Below are positions 54,243 to 64,000 of a stretch of 64,000 nt of DNA, piece after piece (position 1 is the first letter of the stretch; the number at the start of each line of letters is the position of its first letter). Location: contig JAKSZU010000004.1 of assembly GCA_026018925.1 (NCBI GenBank), positions 37,219,233-37,283,232 on the forward strand, read 5' to 3'. Below the pieces are notes generated by a model. It did no database searches and had not been told where the DNA came from. It worked only from the letters and a program-made list of their open reading frames with translations. A program made the translations under genes and the position numbers. This DNA comes from Tupaia tana. Lineage: Eukaryota; Chordata; Mammalia; Scandentia; Tupaiidae.

Positions 54243-54551
54243 CTGTACTCTAGCAGAAGCTGTAAGACTAGGGTATATGGAAGGGTGGAAAATGGCTAGA
54301 GATACTGAAGACAGTGTGGGAAGAGGGTGGAAGAAGGGAAAGAGTATGAAGAAGGAAATTAAGGAGAAAAATAGAGAGGCAAGACATTTATGAGACACAG
54401 AAATGGATTATTACCTGTTGATGATAACGTGTGTAGTATCCTGAACTGGACTGGCATAAAGTGCATTCATGCTGGGTAAATTCATTTTACAAGCTAAGTG
54501 ATGTATACTAATTAAATGTATAAAATAAAGTAAGGAAAAAAATGAATTAAA
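54243..54551 (+). mobile_element. Retroposed sequence of unknown origin with target duplication
   Basis: AAAATCTAT borders the insert at 54234-54242 and 54552-54560, exactly where L1 ORF2 is interrupted. The insert ends ATAAAATAAAGTAAGGAAAA and further A-rich sequence, with AATAAA (a polyadenylation signal) inside. It matches none of the SINEs here. It is most likely the 3' part of a processed transcript. Confidence 0.6.
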
Positions 54552-54793
54552 AAAATCTATTTATTCTATCAATTTCTGCATAAGAAATAATGAGGACTTG
54601 AGTTGTAATTTGGATTTGTCGGCTTAAACTTTACTTTTATTAGTTTCTGCTTTAGTTATTTTGAAGCTTTATTGTTAGAGTCACACAAATTTAGAATTGT
54701 TATGTCTTCTTTATCATTAAGTAATGTACCCCATTATCCTTGGTAATAGTTATTGTTCTAATATTTGGCCTCTCCAACTTTCTTTTGATCATT

Positions 54794-54816
54794 TTTTAAA
54801 ATTACTTTATTTAACT

Positions 54817-54851
<35 letters not shown>

Positions 54852-54978
54852 TTCAATTTGACCTGAGAGGGACAGAGTGAGAGAGAGAGAGAAAGCAAGT
54901 TGCCAGGTCCAGGACTTGAACCACGGTCAGCCATGTGGGAGTCCAATGCCCTTAACCACCACAGTGCCTGCTGGCCCC
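54794..54978 (-). mobile_element. Short-form tRNA SINE with 9-bp target duplication
   Basis: TTGATCATT occurs at 54785-54793 and 54979-54987. (ATTT)n tail, GAGAGAGAGAGAAAGCAAGT, then head GGTCCAGGACTTGAACCACG. The long-form body is absent. Confidence 0.9.
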
Positions 54979-55026
54979 TTGATCATTGTTTTTATAGTAC
55001 ATCTTTTTCCACCCATTTACTTTTTT

Positions 55027-55232
55027 AGAAATGTTTACTTTATTTCCTTTAGAGCACCCTCTAAAGGGTCTTGACGTGCTCCAACCCCCAACCTAGCCGG
55101 CCATAGATAATGACATACACCTCCTGGTATACACGAGAGGTCTCTAGGCACAAACTCAGAAGCATCCCATTTGGATAAAAACTCACAGGATGTCACAGTT
55201 TTGACTGCTGCACCACCACCTGACCTGCCATA
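55027..55232 (-). mobile_element. SINE-B copy in L1
   Basis: AGCACCCTCTAAAGGGTCTT, CAACCTAGCCGGCCATAGAT, and head end CTGCACCACCACCTGACCTG. TTTACTTTT on both flanks may be the target duplication. Confidence 0.68.
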
Positions 55233-55408
55233 TTTTTACTTTTAATCCTTATTTAAAATGACTTTCTTGTGAACAGCATACAGTTTAAAATAAATTTCTT
55301 GTAGATACATATAGTTGCTGAGTTGCTTGTTTATCCCATCTTATAATGTTTAGATATAGTTATGTTTACTATAACTATTGACGTATTTTTATTAAAACCT
55401 AATATTAT

Positions 55409-55680
55409 GGGTGCCAGCAGGTGGTGTAGTGGTTACATTACCGGACTCTCATATGGCTGACCATGGTTCACGTTCCAGACTCAGTAGCTTGAAAATCACA
55501 CCAGGTATGTGTACTTGTATGCCCAAGATCCCAGGAGGAGAATGGAGAAGGGGTTGTGGTATGGCCATCAAATCCTGGGGGTAATTTCTCATTTTCCCTC
55601 TCAATCTCTGTCTCACTCTTTCCAGTGGGCGCACACGCCCTAACACAAACCTCTAAAAACAAAATGAAACAAAACCAAAC
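55409..55680 (+). mobile_element. tRNA-derived SINE, intermediate age
   Basis: GGTGCCAGCAGGTGGTGTAG head, GGTTCACGTTCC B-box region, GCCCAAGATCCCAGGAGGAG body, CACACGCCCTAACACAAACC end. Confidence 0.88.
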
Positions 55681-55767
55681 TCCTGTTTTGTTATTTTTTA
55701 TTGTTCCATCTGTTCTTTCTATTTTCTCAGCTTGATGTGAATTAATTACCTTTTTTACATCCAATCT

Positions 55768-56012
55768 TTTTTTACCTTTTAGTTTTGCTGTAGGGCACAT
55801 ATGCATGCTAGGGAGAGACAGAGAGAGAAAGAGAGAGGGGGAGAAAGTAAGAAATCATCCCTCAGGGAGGATGGTCCTACCTCCATCCCTTCTCCTCCAC
55901 TCTCCTGTTGGGATTTTGGGCACACACATACATGAACCTGGCATGTTTTTCAAGCCATCAGTCCAGAATTTAAACCACATAGTCAACCATGTGGGCTCCA
56001 GCTGCTGGCACC
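55768..56012 (-). mobile_element. tRNA-derived SINE, intermediate age
   Basis: TTTTGCTGTAGGGCACATAT, CATCCCTCAGGGAGGATGGT and GTGGGCTCCAGCTGCTGGCA head. Complete. Confidence 0.85.
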
Positions 56013-56510
56013 AATGTCTAATCTTATCTCCATTTTTGACCTAGTAAATCTTTTTCAAATGTTTGATTTTAGGTGATTATTCCAAGTTTAAGATATTCAT
56101 CACTAATGAAGCCCTGGCATTCCAAACTAATACTACTTCAAATGCAGTGTAAGAAATTGATCACACATGCTTCATGGTGTTACTGCTGTCGTACACCCTA
56201 CTTTTACATATGCCGTAATACATCACTCTGATTTTTGCTTTAGGTAGCAAATTATCTTTTAGACTGATCAATAAGAAAGTTTATATTTATCTTTATTTTC
56301 CCCATTTCCAGAGATATTCATTCTTGGTGTACATCAAAAACATATCTTTGATAACATTTTTTTTTCTGCCTGAATAGCTATCTTTAATACATCTAATAGT
56401 GCAAGTCTGTCAATAGTAAAATCTCTTGACTTTAGCTTGTCTAAAAAAGTCATTATTTCTCCTTCAGTTTTGGAATGTACTTTTACTGGGTATGAATTCT
56501 GCATTTACAG

Positions 56511-56697
56511 GGCCCAGCAGGTGGCATAGTGGTTGTGACACTGGACTTCCACATGGCCTACTGTTGTTCAAGTCTCAGATCCAGTGGCTTGCTTTCTCAC
56601 TTTCCCTTTCTCTCTCTCTCTCTTTGGCTCTATCTGGTCAAAATAAATAAATAAATGAACAAACAAACAAACAAAGTTAAATAAACTTTTAAAACAA
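56511..56697 (+). mobile_element. Short-form tRNA SINE with 17-bp target duplication
   Basis: Flanks GAATTCTGCATTTACAG (56494-56510) and GAATTCCACATTTACAG (56698-56714) differ at two bases. GGCCCAGCAGGTGGCATAGT head, CAGTGGCTTGCTTTCTCACT junction and an AAACAAACAAACAAAC-type tail. Confidence 0.92.
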
Positions 56698-57605
56698 GAA
56701 TTCCACATTTACAGTTTTTGTTTCTCATTAAACACTCTGATGATATCACTCTATTGTCTGCTAGCTTGAATAGATTATGACAAGGAGTCTTATATTTTTG
56801 TCTTTGTTTCTGTATTGTGTCTTATTTTTCTATGAATACTTTTACAATTTCTTCTTTATTTCTAGCAGTATAAACATCTCTTGGTGTGTGCGTGTGTGTG
56901 CGCGCGTGAGTGTGTGTGTTTGGTGTGCTTAGTATTTCTGTGCTTGGGGTCCTCTGACATATTTAGATCTGAAGATTGATACCACTATTTGGGGAAAATT
57001 ATTGACCATCTCTTCAAATATTTTTCTGCCTCATTCTTTCTCTTTTTCCTCTTTTGGAGTTCTAATTTTATATAGGTACACTTCCATAGTTCCTGGATTT
57101 TCAGTTCTATTTTCTTTTGTCACTCTTTGTTTTCTCCTTTTGTCTCAATTTGAATAACTTCTTCAAGCTGATTATTTTCTCAGCTGTATTTATTTTTCTG
57201 CTATGTCTACAAAAGTCAGTTTTCCATCTCTATTGTCATAATTTTTATTTCAAGCATTTCTATTTGCCTTCCTATTTTCACCTCTCTGAGTTGATATTCC
57301 CTAGTTATTATTCATGCATATTGTCTATATTTTCTCCTAGAACATTCACTATATTAATCATAGTTTATATAAATTCCCATCTGATAGTTTCAATATCTGG
57401 GTAATCTTTCAGTCTGATTTTGTTGATTGCGTTGTCTCTTGACAGTGCTTGTTATATCTCCTGTTACATGATGAATATAGTATATTGCACAGTAGAAACT
57501 AAGTTAAATAGGCTTTATGCCTACAAATAGTTCTGTTTCTTTTGCAGGTCTTTAGTATTGGAGTTTGAGTCAATATTGTTAGCAATTCAACTGTGTTCCA
57601 GTTTT

Positions 57606-57903
57606 TTTTTTGTTTTCTTTTATAAGGAAACTTTTTTTTAAGAATTATCTTATTTATATTTTACTATTATTATTATTATTTTCCAGTTTGATCAGAGAGA
57701 GACAAAAAGAGGGAAAGTAGGACAGCAAACCACCAGATCCAGAACTTGAACCATAGTCAGCCATGTGGGAGTCCAACGCCTTTAACCACTAATCCACCTG
57801 CCAGCCCCAAATGAGAAAGCAAGCCATCAGGTCCAGGACTCGAACCACAGTCAGCTATGTGGGAGTCCAGCACCCTTAACCACCATGCCACCACCTGCCA
57901 ACT
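57606..57903 (-). mobile_element. Dimeric tRNA-head SINE
   Basis: Two head units sit in tandem on the minus strand. One has AGATCCAGAACTTGAACCAT and CACCTGCCAGCCCC; after a short AAATGAGAAAGCAAGCC linker the second has AGGTCCAGGACTCGAACCAC and CACCACCTGCCAACTCC. CCAGTTTT on each side (57598, 57904) may be the target duplication. Dimers are a reported feature of colugo SINEs, from memory. Confidence 0.85.
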
Positions 57904-57911
57904 CCAGTTTT

Positions 57912-58964
57912 GTTATTCTAGTTTATTCCTCTACCATTTTCTAGTGCTTAAGATGGTACTGGTCTGCTAATGTTTTAGTTTAATGTGCCTCTTCTACCCT
58001 CATCTTGATGCCTTCTCTGCGTATTTGCATATCAGAGAAGTTATCTCCCTTATCTATTGCCTTTCATCCACTATTAGACTGCTATTGCTTATTGCTTGGT
58101 ACTTTCTAGCATGATGTGTGTGTGTGTGTGTGTGTGTGTGCGCGTGCGTGTGTGAGAGAGAGAGGTGAGGGGTGGGGGAAGGAGGCATGTTTTCAGTTGC
58201 CTTGCTCCTGCATCATTCATAGGCTGGCCTTGTGTCCAGTGGTCTCAGAGACTGGACTTTCTTAGAGAACTTGCCTCTCTCTCGAATTAGGATACTTCAA
58301 ATGGTCTGGGTCCAGTACAGATTTCTATCCCTCCTTAATTCATAGAACATTTTTTTTTCTTTTAACCAACCCCTTGAACTGTGTCTTAATTTATAACTTC
58401 ATGAAAGAAGATTTGCTGCCTTTCCATCAGTAGCTTAAGTTTGTTTCTTTAGAGTGGGCAGGACTTTGTGTTTTTCCTATAGCAGTTGCCTTTATCCAGG
58501 CCCATGAAGTGTTAGGATTTTCTGGAATCTTCCTTGCAAGGTAGAAACAACATTCTCCACAGTTTTCTACATCTTACATGGAAACTGGATATCTCTAGAT
58601 GCATTATTTTTAATTGTTTTGCCTATTGTTTACAAAGTTAACGCTTAATCACTATAAAATGTTATACCATAATAAAAGTCCTTTTTGAAAACATGGAGTT
58701 AACTGGAAATGATTTCACACAAATACAACTGGTTCAGTTATAAGCTTTGGAGAACAGTGACTGTAAATACGAACTAAGGAATGTGTGTGCTAATGCAACA
58801 CTGACTAAGTATCTGTACACAGAAAGGCATCACTCATAGGAGACAGGTTTCAACCTAGTGGTCAAATGAATCTTCAGTAGTAACACCATACAGAAACAAT
58901 TGAAGCATCAGTGCTTATAGACATAGGCTTCCTAGTTCTCACTCTTCATTTGAGACTAGAAATC
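57912..58964. other. No gene; (GT)n tract at about 58115-58152
   Basis: The first ~700 bases may be the 5' end of the old L1 but I cannot confirm it. A long GT/GC alternating tract is clear. No exon supported. Confidence 0.45.
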
Positions 58965-59055
58965 TCACTTCTGTATCTCTGGCACTCGCGAAAGTGCATG
59001 GCATACAAGAGTCACTCTATAACGATTTGTTCCTGAATAAATGAATTAATGAGAA
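58965..59055 (+). repeat. L2 3'-end fragment
   Basis: GTATCTCTGGCACTCGCGAA, GCATGGCATACAAGAGTCAC and GTTCCTGAATAAATGAATTA match the L2 terminus. Confidence 0.7.
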
Positions 59056-59699
59056 AGCTCTGTGGTTTCTGTCTCAAAAGTATTAAAGTCTCAAGAAAGA
59101 GACATAGGGGTTTCTTCTTATCATAATGCCATGTGGGGATTTCAGTGTTCTTAATGTGCAAGATAAGAGCTATATCAACTATAGATGGTATGAACTACAA
59201 TTCCTAAGCAAGATTCATGTCACTTTTAAACTATATATTCAATCTAGTATTAGTTTTGGCTGTCTCTTCCAAAAATAGCCAAATTAAATTTAGAAGTAAA
59301 TTGATTTAAAGAAGGAAATTAAATATAGCACATTAGGGTGTGCTACAACATAAAATAAGAAGGTATGAGGAAAGATCAACCTATATAAGCACAACTGAAT
59401 ACCTTCCATTTGTTATGCTCTATGGCGGGCACTTGGGAAAAAAGATGCCAAATAAAAAAGTATTGGAACAAGTCTCATCTAATATCTGTGAAAGAGTTGG
59501 ACTGAAGTTGACAGAGAAAAGAATCAAAAGGCAATAAAAGCCAGATTTGCATAGACCTGAGCCTTTTTTGATATGAAATTCAAAAATATTTAGACAGAAA
59601 AAAAGTTAAAGTATCTGGGACCCATTATAGAAAGTTCTCACCCATAAGAATTAATTATTTTGACTGACTTACAAATGTCCAAAATGTATTCAATTCACA
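59056..59699. other. No recognised feature
   Basis: AT-rich unique-looking DNA, no supported exon. Confidence 0.35.
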
Positions 59700-59957
59700 G
59701 GCTGGCCCCATCATGCAGCAATTAAGTCCGATGCACATGGAGCCAAATCCCACATGGCCAACTGTGGTGTGAAAACACAACAGGCACATGTGCATGTGTG
59801 CCCAGGATCCTGACAAGATGGAAAAATATAGAAAAAAGGATGGAGGCATGACCAGGCCCTGTTGGAGGTTTCTCTCTCTCTCTTTCTCTCTCTCGTTCTC
59901 CCTCTCTATCTCTATCTCTCTTGCAAGCACATATGTCCTCTGGCCAAAAAAAAAAAA
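59700..59957 (+). mobile_element. tRNA-derived SINE, older
   Basis: GGCTGGCCCCATCATGCAGC head with lost B box, CAGGCACATGTGCATGTGTG, a long CT-rich tract and GCACATATGTCCTCTGGCC end before the A-tail. Confidence 0.8.
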
Positions 59958-61029
59958 TCCGTTTAGAAGGATTATCTTTTCTTTGACTACCCTACCTCTT
60001 GAAAACTAAAACGTTATCTAACAGTAAGTTCTGTTTCAGCCTAAATTAGTTTTTAATATTTAGACTTCCATTATTTTTCACAATGAAGTAAAAAACCTGA
60101 GAAAAAGTCGATTCCTATGCTTCCGCCTTACCCTACTGCCATGGTCAGACTATGTTGCCTTGGCAACCTCACAAAATAAAATGTGCTGCTGTATCTACCT
60201 GTGATGTCATAGCAGATGGCATTGTCTTGGCAGCAGAAGAAAATGATGGCTCTCTGGCCTCCCAGTTCAGACTGTCTTAGCAACAATATTCACAGAAAGG
60301 ATCACACAATGCTATTTTGAATATTGTACCCTTTCAAGTATTAAGTTGCTCCAGAGTACATCTCTCTCTCTTCATGCCAATCAACAGTAGACTGAAATAT
60401 AGGGGTCCTTGGATTTTCCTGTAGTGAATACTGTTTGTTGCTCTCACAATATTCATTCCCTTCCTCCTCTTCCTAATTTTATTTAGGTAACTGCTCCCTG
60501 TCAATCATATTTATGACACAGAAGAGCTGAATCCACATGCACTACAGAAATGGATCTTAAGAACTAAGCCACTCATAGTAATCTTATCCTCTAGCCAGTA
60601 ATTTGTTCAGGAATCTAAGTTTAAGCTAAACAGTGCACAGACATTTCTATGGTGACTGTATTGGTTCAGGATTGAGCACATGCCCCCGTCAGATTGCAAA
60701 AAAAAAAAAAAAAAAAGGACTTCCATTCCATGAGTGGGGCATGAATGTTATTTATATCTTAGACAAGAACAAGAAATTATTCTTTCACAGTTGCACTGAC
60801 CAGCCATGTTAGGGCAGGAAGGGTGCAAGCCTGAGACCAAAGCTGACGAGAGGTAACAGGGCAGGGCAGTGAGAAGAGCAGAACAATGGAGTCGGAGCTC
60901 GGATGATGGAGCTTGCTTGAAGACCACTTTGTGTCTGGACTTCCTGTCATATGAAATCATGCCTTCCGCTCTTCCTTAACATAGTTTAGAGCCAGCATTT
61001 CCTATTCCTCGAAACTGAGCACATTTTAA
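59958..61029. other. No gene; A18 run at about 60700-60717
   Basis: Repeat-poor DNA. The stretch 60380-60700 has the look of an old decayed repeat but I cannot name it. Confidence 0.35.
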
Positions 61030-61135
61030 GAGATCATTCTAGTATCCAATAACAATATGTGATCTTGGGCAAACTCCTTCATGTCTTTATATTTCAGGTC
61101 TCCCATTGAACAATGAAGGGATGAGGTCAACAACG
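61030..61135 (+). repeat. MIR centre
   Basis: TATGTGATCTTGGGCAAACT, CATGTCTTTATATTTCAGGT and CATTGAACAATGAAGGGATG in forward order. Confidence 0.55.
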
Positions 61136-62649
61136 TCTGAATTGTCTTCCCCTGCTCTGAGCTTCCCTGTTCAAAGGGCAAAGCACAGTTAGAGGCACCA
61201 TGAATTTTTCAAAACAATTCCAGAATGCAAGTGGGCAGTTAAGACCCCATGTTTAGGAAAGAAGAGATTACAAAGTAAGCCATATTTCAAGAACGATGGA
61301 GTCTGTAATTTACCTGATGGGTTTGGTGAGAGACCCCAGAACTCTCTAACCTCTAATCAATACAAAGAACCAAGATGGGGGGAAGGTATGAACCTTTTGG
61401 GAAAATACGGAGTCCCAAAGGGAGGCAATTTCCTTCTTCAGGATCACCTGTGAAGGAGAGGTGGCTGGTTGTCTCCCTTCCTCCTCCAAGCAGGCTCCTA
61501 TACATCACTCATTAAGATCAGAGGTGCTTGTAGCAAGGGGAAACTTGAATGTATTTTCTAGTCAGAAGTATGCTTGATCAGTGATTTATTAATCTGCTCA
61601 TTTCCCACTCTGGACAAGGGAAGAGAGAATTAGAAAATAATGGTGCTAAGAAAGGGGCATGAACAAAGCAAGTTGTCTTACGCATATCTGAGATTTCTGT
61701 AGATGGCACCAGGGAAGACATCTGGGCATAACCAGGTCCACCTGCTGGAGAAATAGAGAAGCCTGAGTACATGGGAATGTCTCCTGGAGAATGGTGAAAT
61801 TGAACATAATTGGATTTCCCAAATCGTGAAATTGTGCAGGCAAGAGATGTCCTACCGTGGGAGTGAGAATCTGAGTGTTTGCTGCACCTGTCACAGGTCT
61901 GCCCAGTTACAGAGGCACAGTAAATATCGTGGAAGGAAGATAGGAAAGAAAGAAGTTCATTAGTCAATTCTTTTTGCCCAGTACTTAGCTTGGTCCCCTG
62001 CATGATCACGCACCCAGAAATGCTTTTGAAGAAAATGAGGATAATAAAGCTACTATGCACAGGATTAGGAATTAACCTATTTTACTGTATTTCAGAAACA
62101 CTCCGTTTCGGTTTCGGGCCCTCTACTACTCGTTTCACCTGATGTCTTGCTCCTCTTTTATACATACCAGGAAGTCCTGATGTACCGAACCCAACAGCTA
62201 CTCCTGATACAGTGTGGCCTGTCACACACACTCGGGCCTGAACGCTGAAAGCCTTTTCTCCAGGACTGTCTGGAAAACACCTCTCCTCTATCAAGAAGAG
62301 ATTTTGAAAGCATTCTTGACTTTCTCAGACAAGATTTGGGGATTCTCTGACCTTGCTTGTGACTCTGCATTTTGTTTCATTGTTGTGAGTCTTGTTCAGC
62401 CAAGTTCACTTGTATAAGCCAAATTTGGTAATTTTCTTACCCTGAGTTAGTACCATTTACTTTTCTCTGTATTCATTTCCAATGAATACTACCCCATTGC
62501 TTTCTTTCTAGTTCTCTGTCTTAGCAAAGTTCTGCGGAATTTAAATTGCATTCTCCACGGTGCTATCTACTCGCTCCAATCTGGAAAAGTATTAACAAAG
62601 CTGCCAATACAATAAAATCTTGTTATTTTTATAGATAAAAAGGTTTTTA
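61136..62649. other. Repeat-poor block with overlapping open frames on the minus strand
   Basis: No repeat is recognised in 1.5 kb. Minus-strand frames of 160 codons (61578-62060) and 70 codons (62082-62294) are open. The first has CTGGGCAG preceding an open stretch and GTAAGA near its end, which look like weak splice signals. No domain is recognised and other frames are also open in part, so I do not call an exon. Confidence 0.3.
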
Positions 62650-62770
62650 AAGATGATCTAACCAATACCCTTGTTTCAATGATAAGGAATTTGAAGTTAT
62701 CACAGATTAAATAACCTCTCCCTCTCCACATTTGTAGCTACTTTGCAGTAATGCCAAAACACAAACCCTG
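62650..62770 (-). repeat. MIR-like fragment (tentative)
   Basis: AATGATAAGGAATTTGAAGT followed by CACAGATTAAATAACCTCTC is compatible with a strongly decayed reverse MIR. Confidence 0.35.
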
Positions 62771-63199
62771 ATATCCCAGTAGACTGTAGGGTCTGAATAC
62801 TGAAGACAAAGCAAAAGAGACCACCTTAAATTGCGCTCACTGGTGGTTCCATAATGAAAGTCCTAAACATCATCTGAGTGATCTTCACATTGATTTCAGA
62901 ACTTCTGAAATGGTTTTGCACCAACAGTATAAGTGATCTGTGTTATTCAGCATTAGTTGAAAAGAACCTCTGTCCACAGCTTTGAATGTAGGGTACCTGA
63001 GGCCAATAAATGGGAGCACCATAGCACACAGAGCAAGATAACTAGCAAAAAATATTCTATACTCCCTGCACCATTTTCAGAATTTGGGGTTCTTAAAACT
63101 ACAAGGGACCCTCCAAGTTGCTTGTAGGAGTGCCTTCCACATGTCAAGTATTTTAATAAATTGTTGACATACAAAGTCTTTGTTCATCACAAAGCAAAC
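62771..63199. other. No recognised feature
   Basis: Unique-looking DNA without a supported exon or repeat. Confidence 0.35.
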
Positions 63200-63350
63200 A
63201 CACTGAGGAAAGTATTACCTTTATTTTTAAAATGACAGGACTTGGGTTCAGATAAAGTCAATGATTTCCTCAAATTTGTAGCGAAGAAGTGATGGAGCTG
63301 GTCTAGAAATTCGTATGTGTCCAACTCCAATCTTCTAAACCCTTTGTATT
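63200..63350 (-). repeat. MIR
   Basis: AATGACAGGACTTGGGTTCA, TCAAATTTGTAGCGAAGAAG, TGGAGCTGGTCTAGAAATTC, GTCCAACTCC in reverse-MIR order. Confidence 0.6.
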
Positions 63351-63522
63351 AATACTTATGTCAGATTTATATTCTGTAATCACAGGACTCTCTCCTGCAG
63401 TTTACATGAAGTGGCGTCCCCAGCTTCATCTGGAATATCTTAATCTGGAGTAAGTTATATGTTTGAAAGTGGCTCTTTCTGTGGTATAAGAATTCTGGGT
63501 TACTTTTCTCATTTAATATTTT

Positions 63523-63752
63523 TTAATTTATTTTTTCTTTCTTCAGGATCAGAAAGAGAGAAAAAGAACATCCCATATAGAATCTGGTCATGCCATGAGT
63601 CCCTCCATCCATTCCAGCAGTCCCTCATCTCGGGCCCTCGCATGTGTACCTGATGTACTTCAGGCTGACTGGTTGGGGACTTGAACCATAGTCACCATGT
63701 GGGATTAAACTTCTCTTGAGCAGTGCATTACCGCTGGACCATAAACTGGCTA
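63523..63752 (-). mobile_element. tRNA-derived SINE, old
   Basis: TTTAATTTATTTTTTCTTTC tail, GAAAGAGAGAAAAAGAACAT, GGGACTTGAACCATAGTCAC (B-box region) and CATTACCGCTGGACCATAAA head. Confidence 0.75.
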
Positions 63753-63857
63753 TTTTCCTAATTTTGGATTGCCAAATTTGCCTACTAAAAACTTCTAAGT
63801 CTTCATGCAGCTCTTTGAAGAAAACCTAAATAAAAGCTAACTTTTGTAATGCTACTT

Positions 63858-64000
63858 CTATTTCTTTTCATTGTTAGATGGTGCACATACTCACCCAAGA
63901 GAGAGAAGAAAAACACCCCCACCCAATGAGGCCTGATTATACCACAAAAATCTTTCCTCCACTTCTCCACCCTGTCAGGATATGGGGTACACATACACAT
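63858..64000 (-). mobile_element. tRNA-derived SINE, cut by window edge
   Basis: TTTTCATTGTTAGATGGTGC, CAAGAGAGAGAAGAAAAACA, CCTCCACTTCTCCACCCTGT, then the window ends inside the body before the head. Confidence 0.7.

Larger units (their letters stand above)
54561..57600 (-). mobile_element. Old LINE-1 (L1M): ORF2 start, then ORF1 region
   Basis: Continues the element from 53485. GTAATGTACCCCATTATCCT and TCTTGTGAACAGCATACAGT are ORF2. Further right, CTTCAGTTTTGGAATGTACT, GATATCACTCTATTGTCTGC, CATCTCTTCAAATATTTTTC and GGAGTTCTAATTTTATATAG correspond to the L1M/HAL1 ORF1 region in reverse. All frames are broken. It is interrupted by SINEs at 54794, 55027, 55409, 55768 and 56511. Confidence 0.75.

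Overview
This is mammalian nuclear DNA, and I find no host protein-coding gene that I can support. Evidence for a placental mammal is the large set of ancient eutherian repeats: MIR, L2, MER5A, MER20, an MLT1-type LTR and L1M fragments. Lineage-specific DNA is dominated by tRNA-derived SINEs with A and B boxes, a CT-rich body and an A-rich tail. No Alu, B1, rabbit C, carnivore, bat or armadillo SINE is seen. The head sequence, the head-only short forms and a head-to-tail dimer best match what I recall of the tRNA-derived CYN SINEs of colugos (flying lemurs, Dermoptera). Colugo is therefore my inference, at about 0.6. Layout: 0-14 kb is SINE-dense over old MIRs, with a nearly perfect 104-bp triplication at 7.5-7.8 kb. 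From 13.7 to 20.3 kb there are no lineage-specific SINEs and few repeats of any kind. 20-25 kb holds an L1 3' end, a long L2 and an L1MA/MB-type element. 25-41 kb mixes SINEs, MER20, MER5A, L1 ORF2 debris and simple repeats. 41.9-43.7 kb has two old LTR elements and a MIR, with a SINE inside each LTR. 46-51 kb is SINE-rich. 51-53.3 kb holds the most notable element. 53.5-57.6 kb is one old minus-strand L1 cut up by SINEs and by one unidentified retroposed sequence. 58-64 kb is again repeat-poor, with SINEs returning at the end. The only convincing protein-coding sequence belongs to a mobile element: an open LINE-1 ORF1 on the minus strand at 52104-53105. It lies in a 2.25-kb insertion with a perfect 13-bp target-site duplication. 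The insertion contains a 5' leader, ORF1 and LINE 3'UTR sequence but no ORF2, the layout of half-L1 (HAL1) elements. L1 machinery would also be expected to have mobilised the SINEs, since their target duplications and A-tails are of the L1 type. No novel gene system was found. The most interesting signals are the ORF2-less L1, a SINE with a perfect 29-bp hairpin (template-switch scar), an A-tail-only insertion, a small retroposed sequence of unknown origin, and a mini-mariner-like palindrome.
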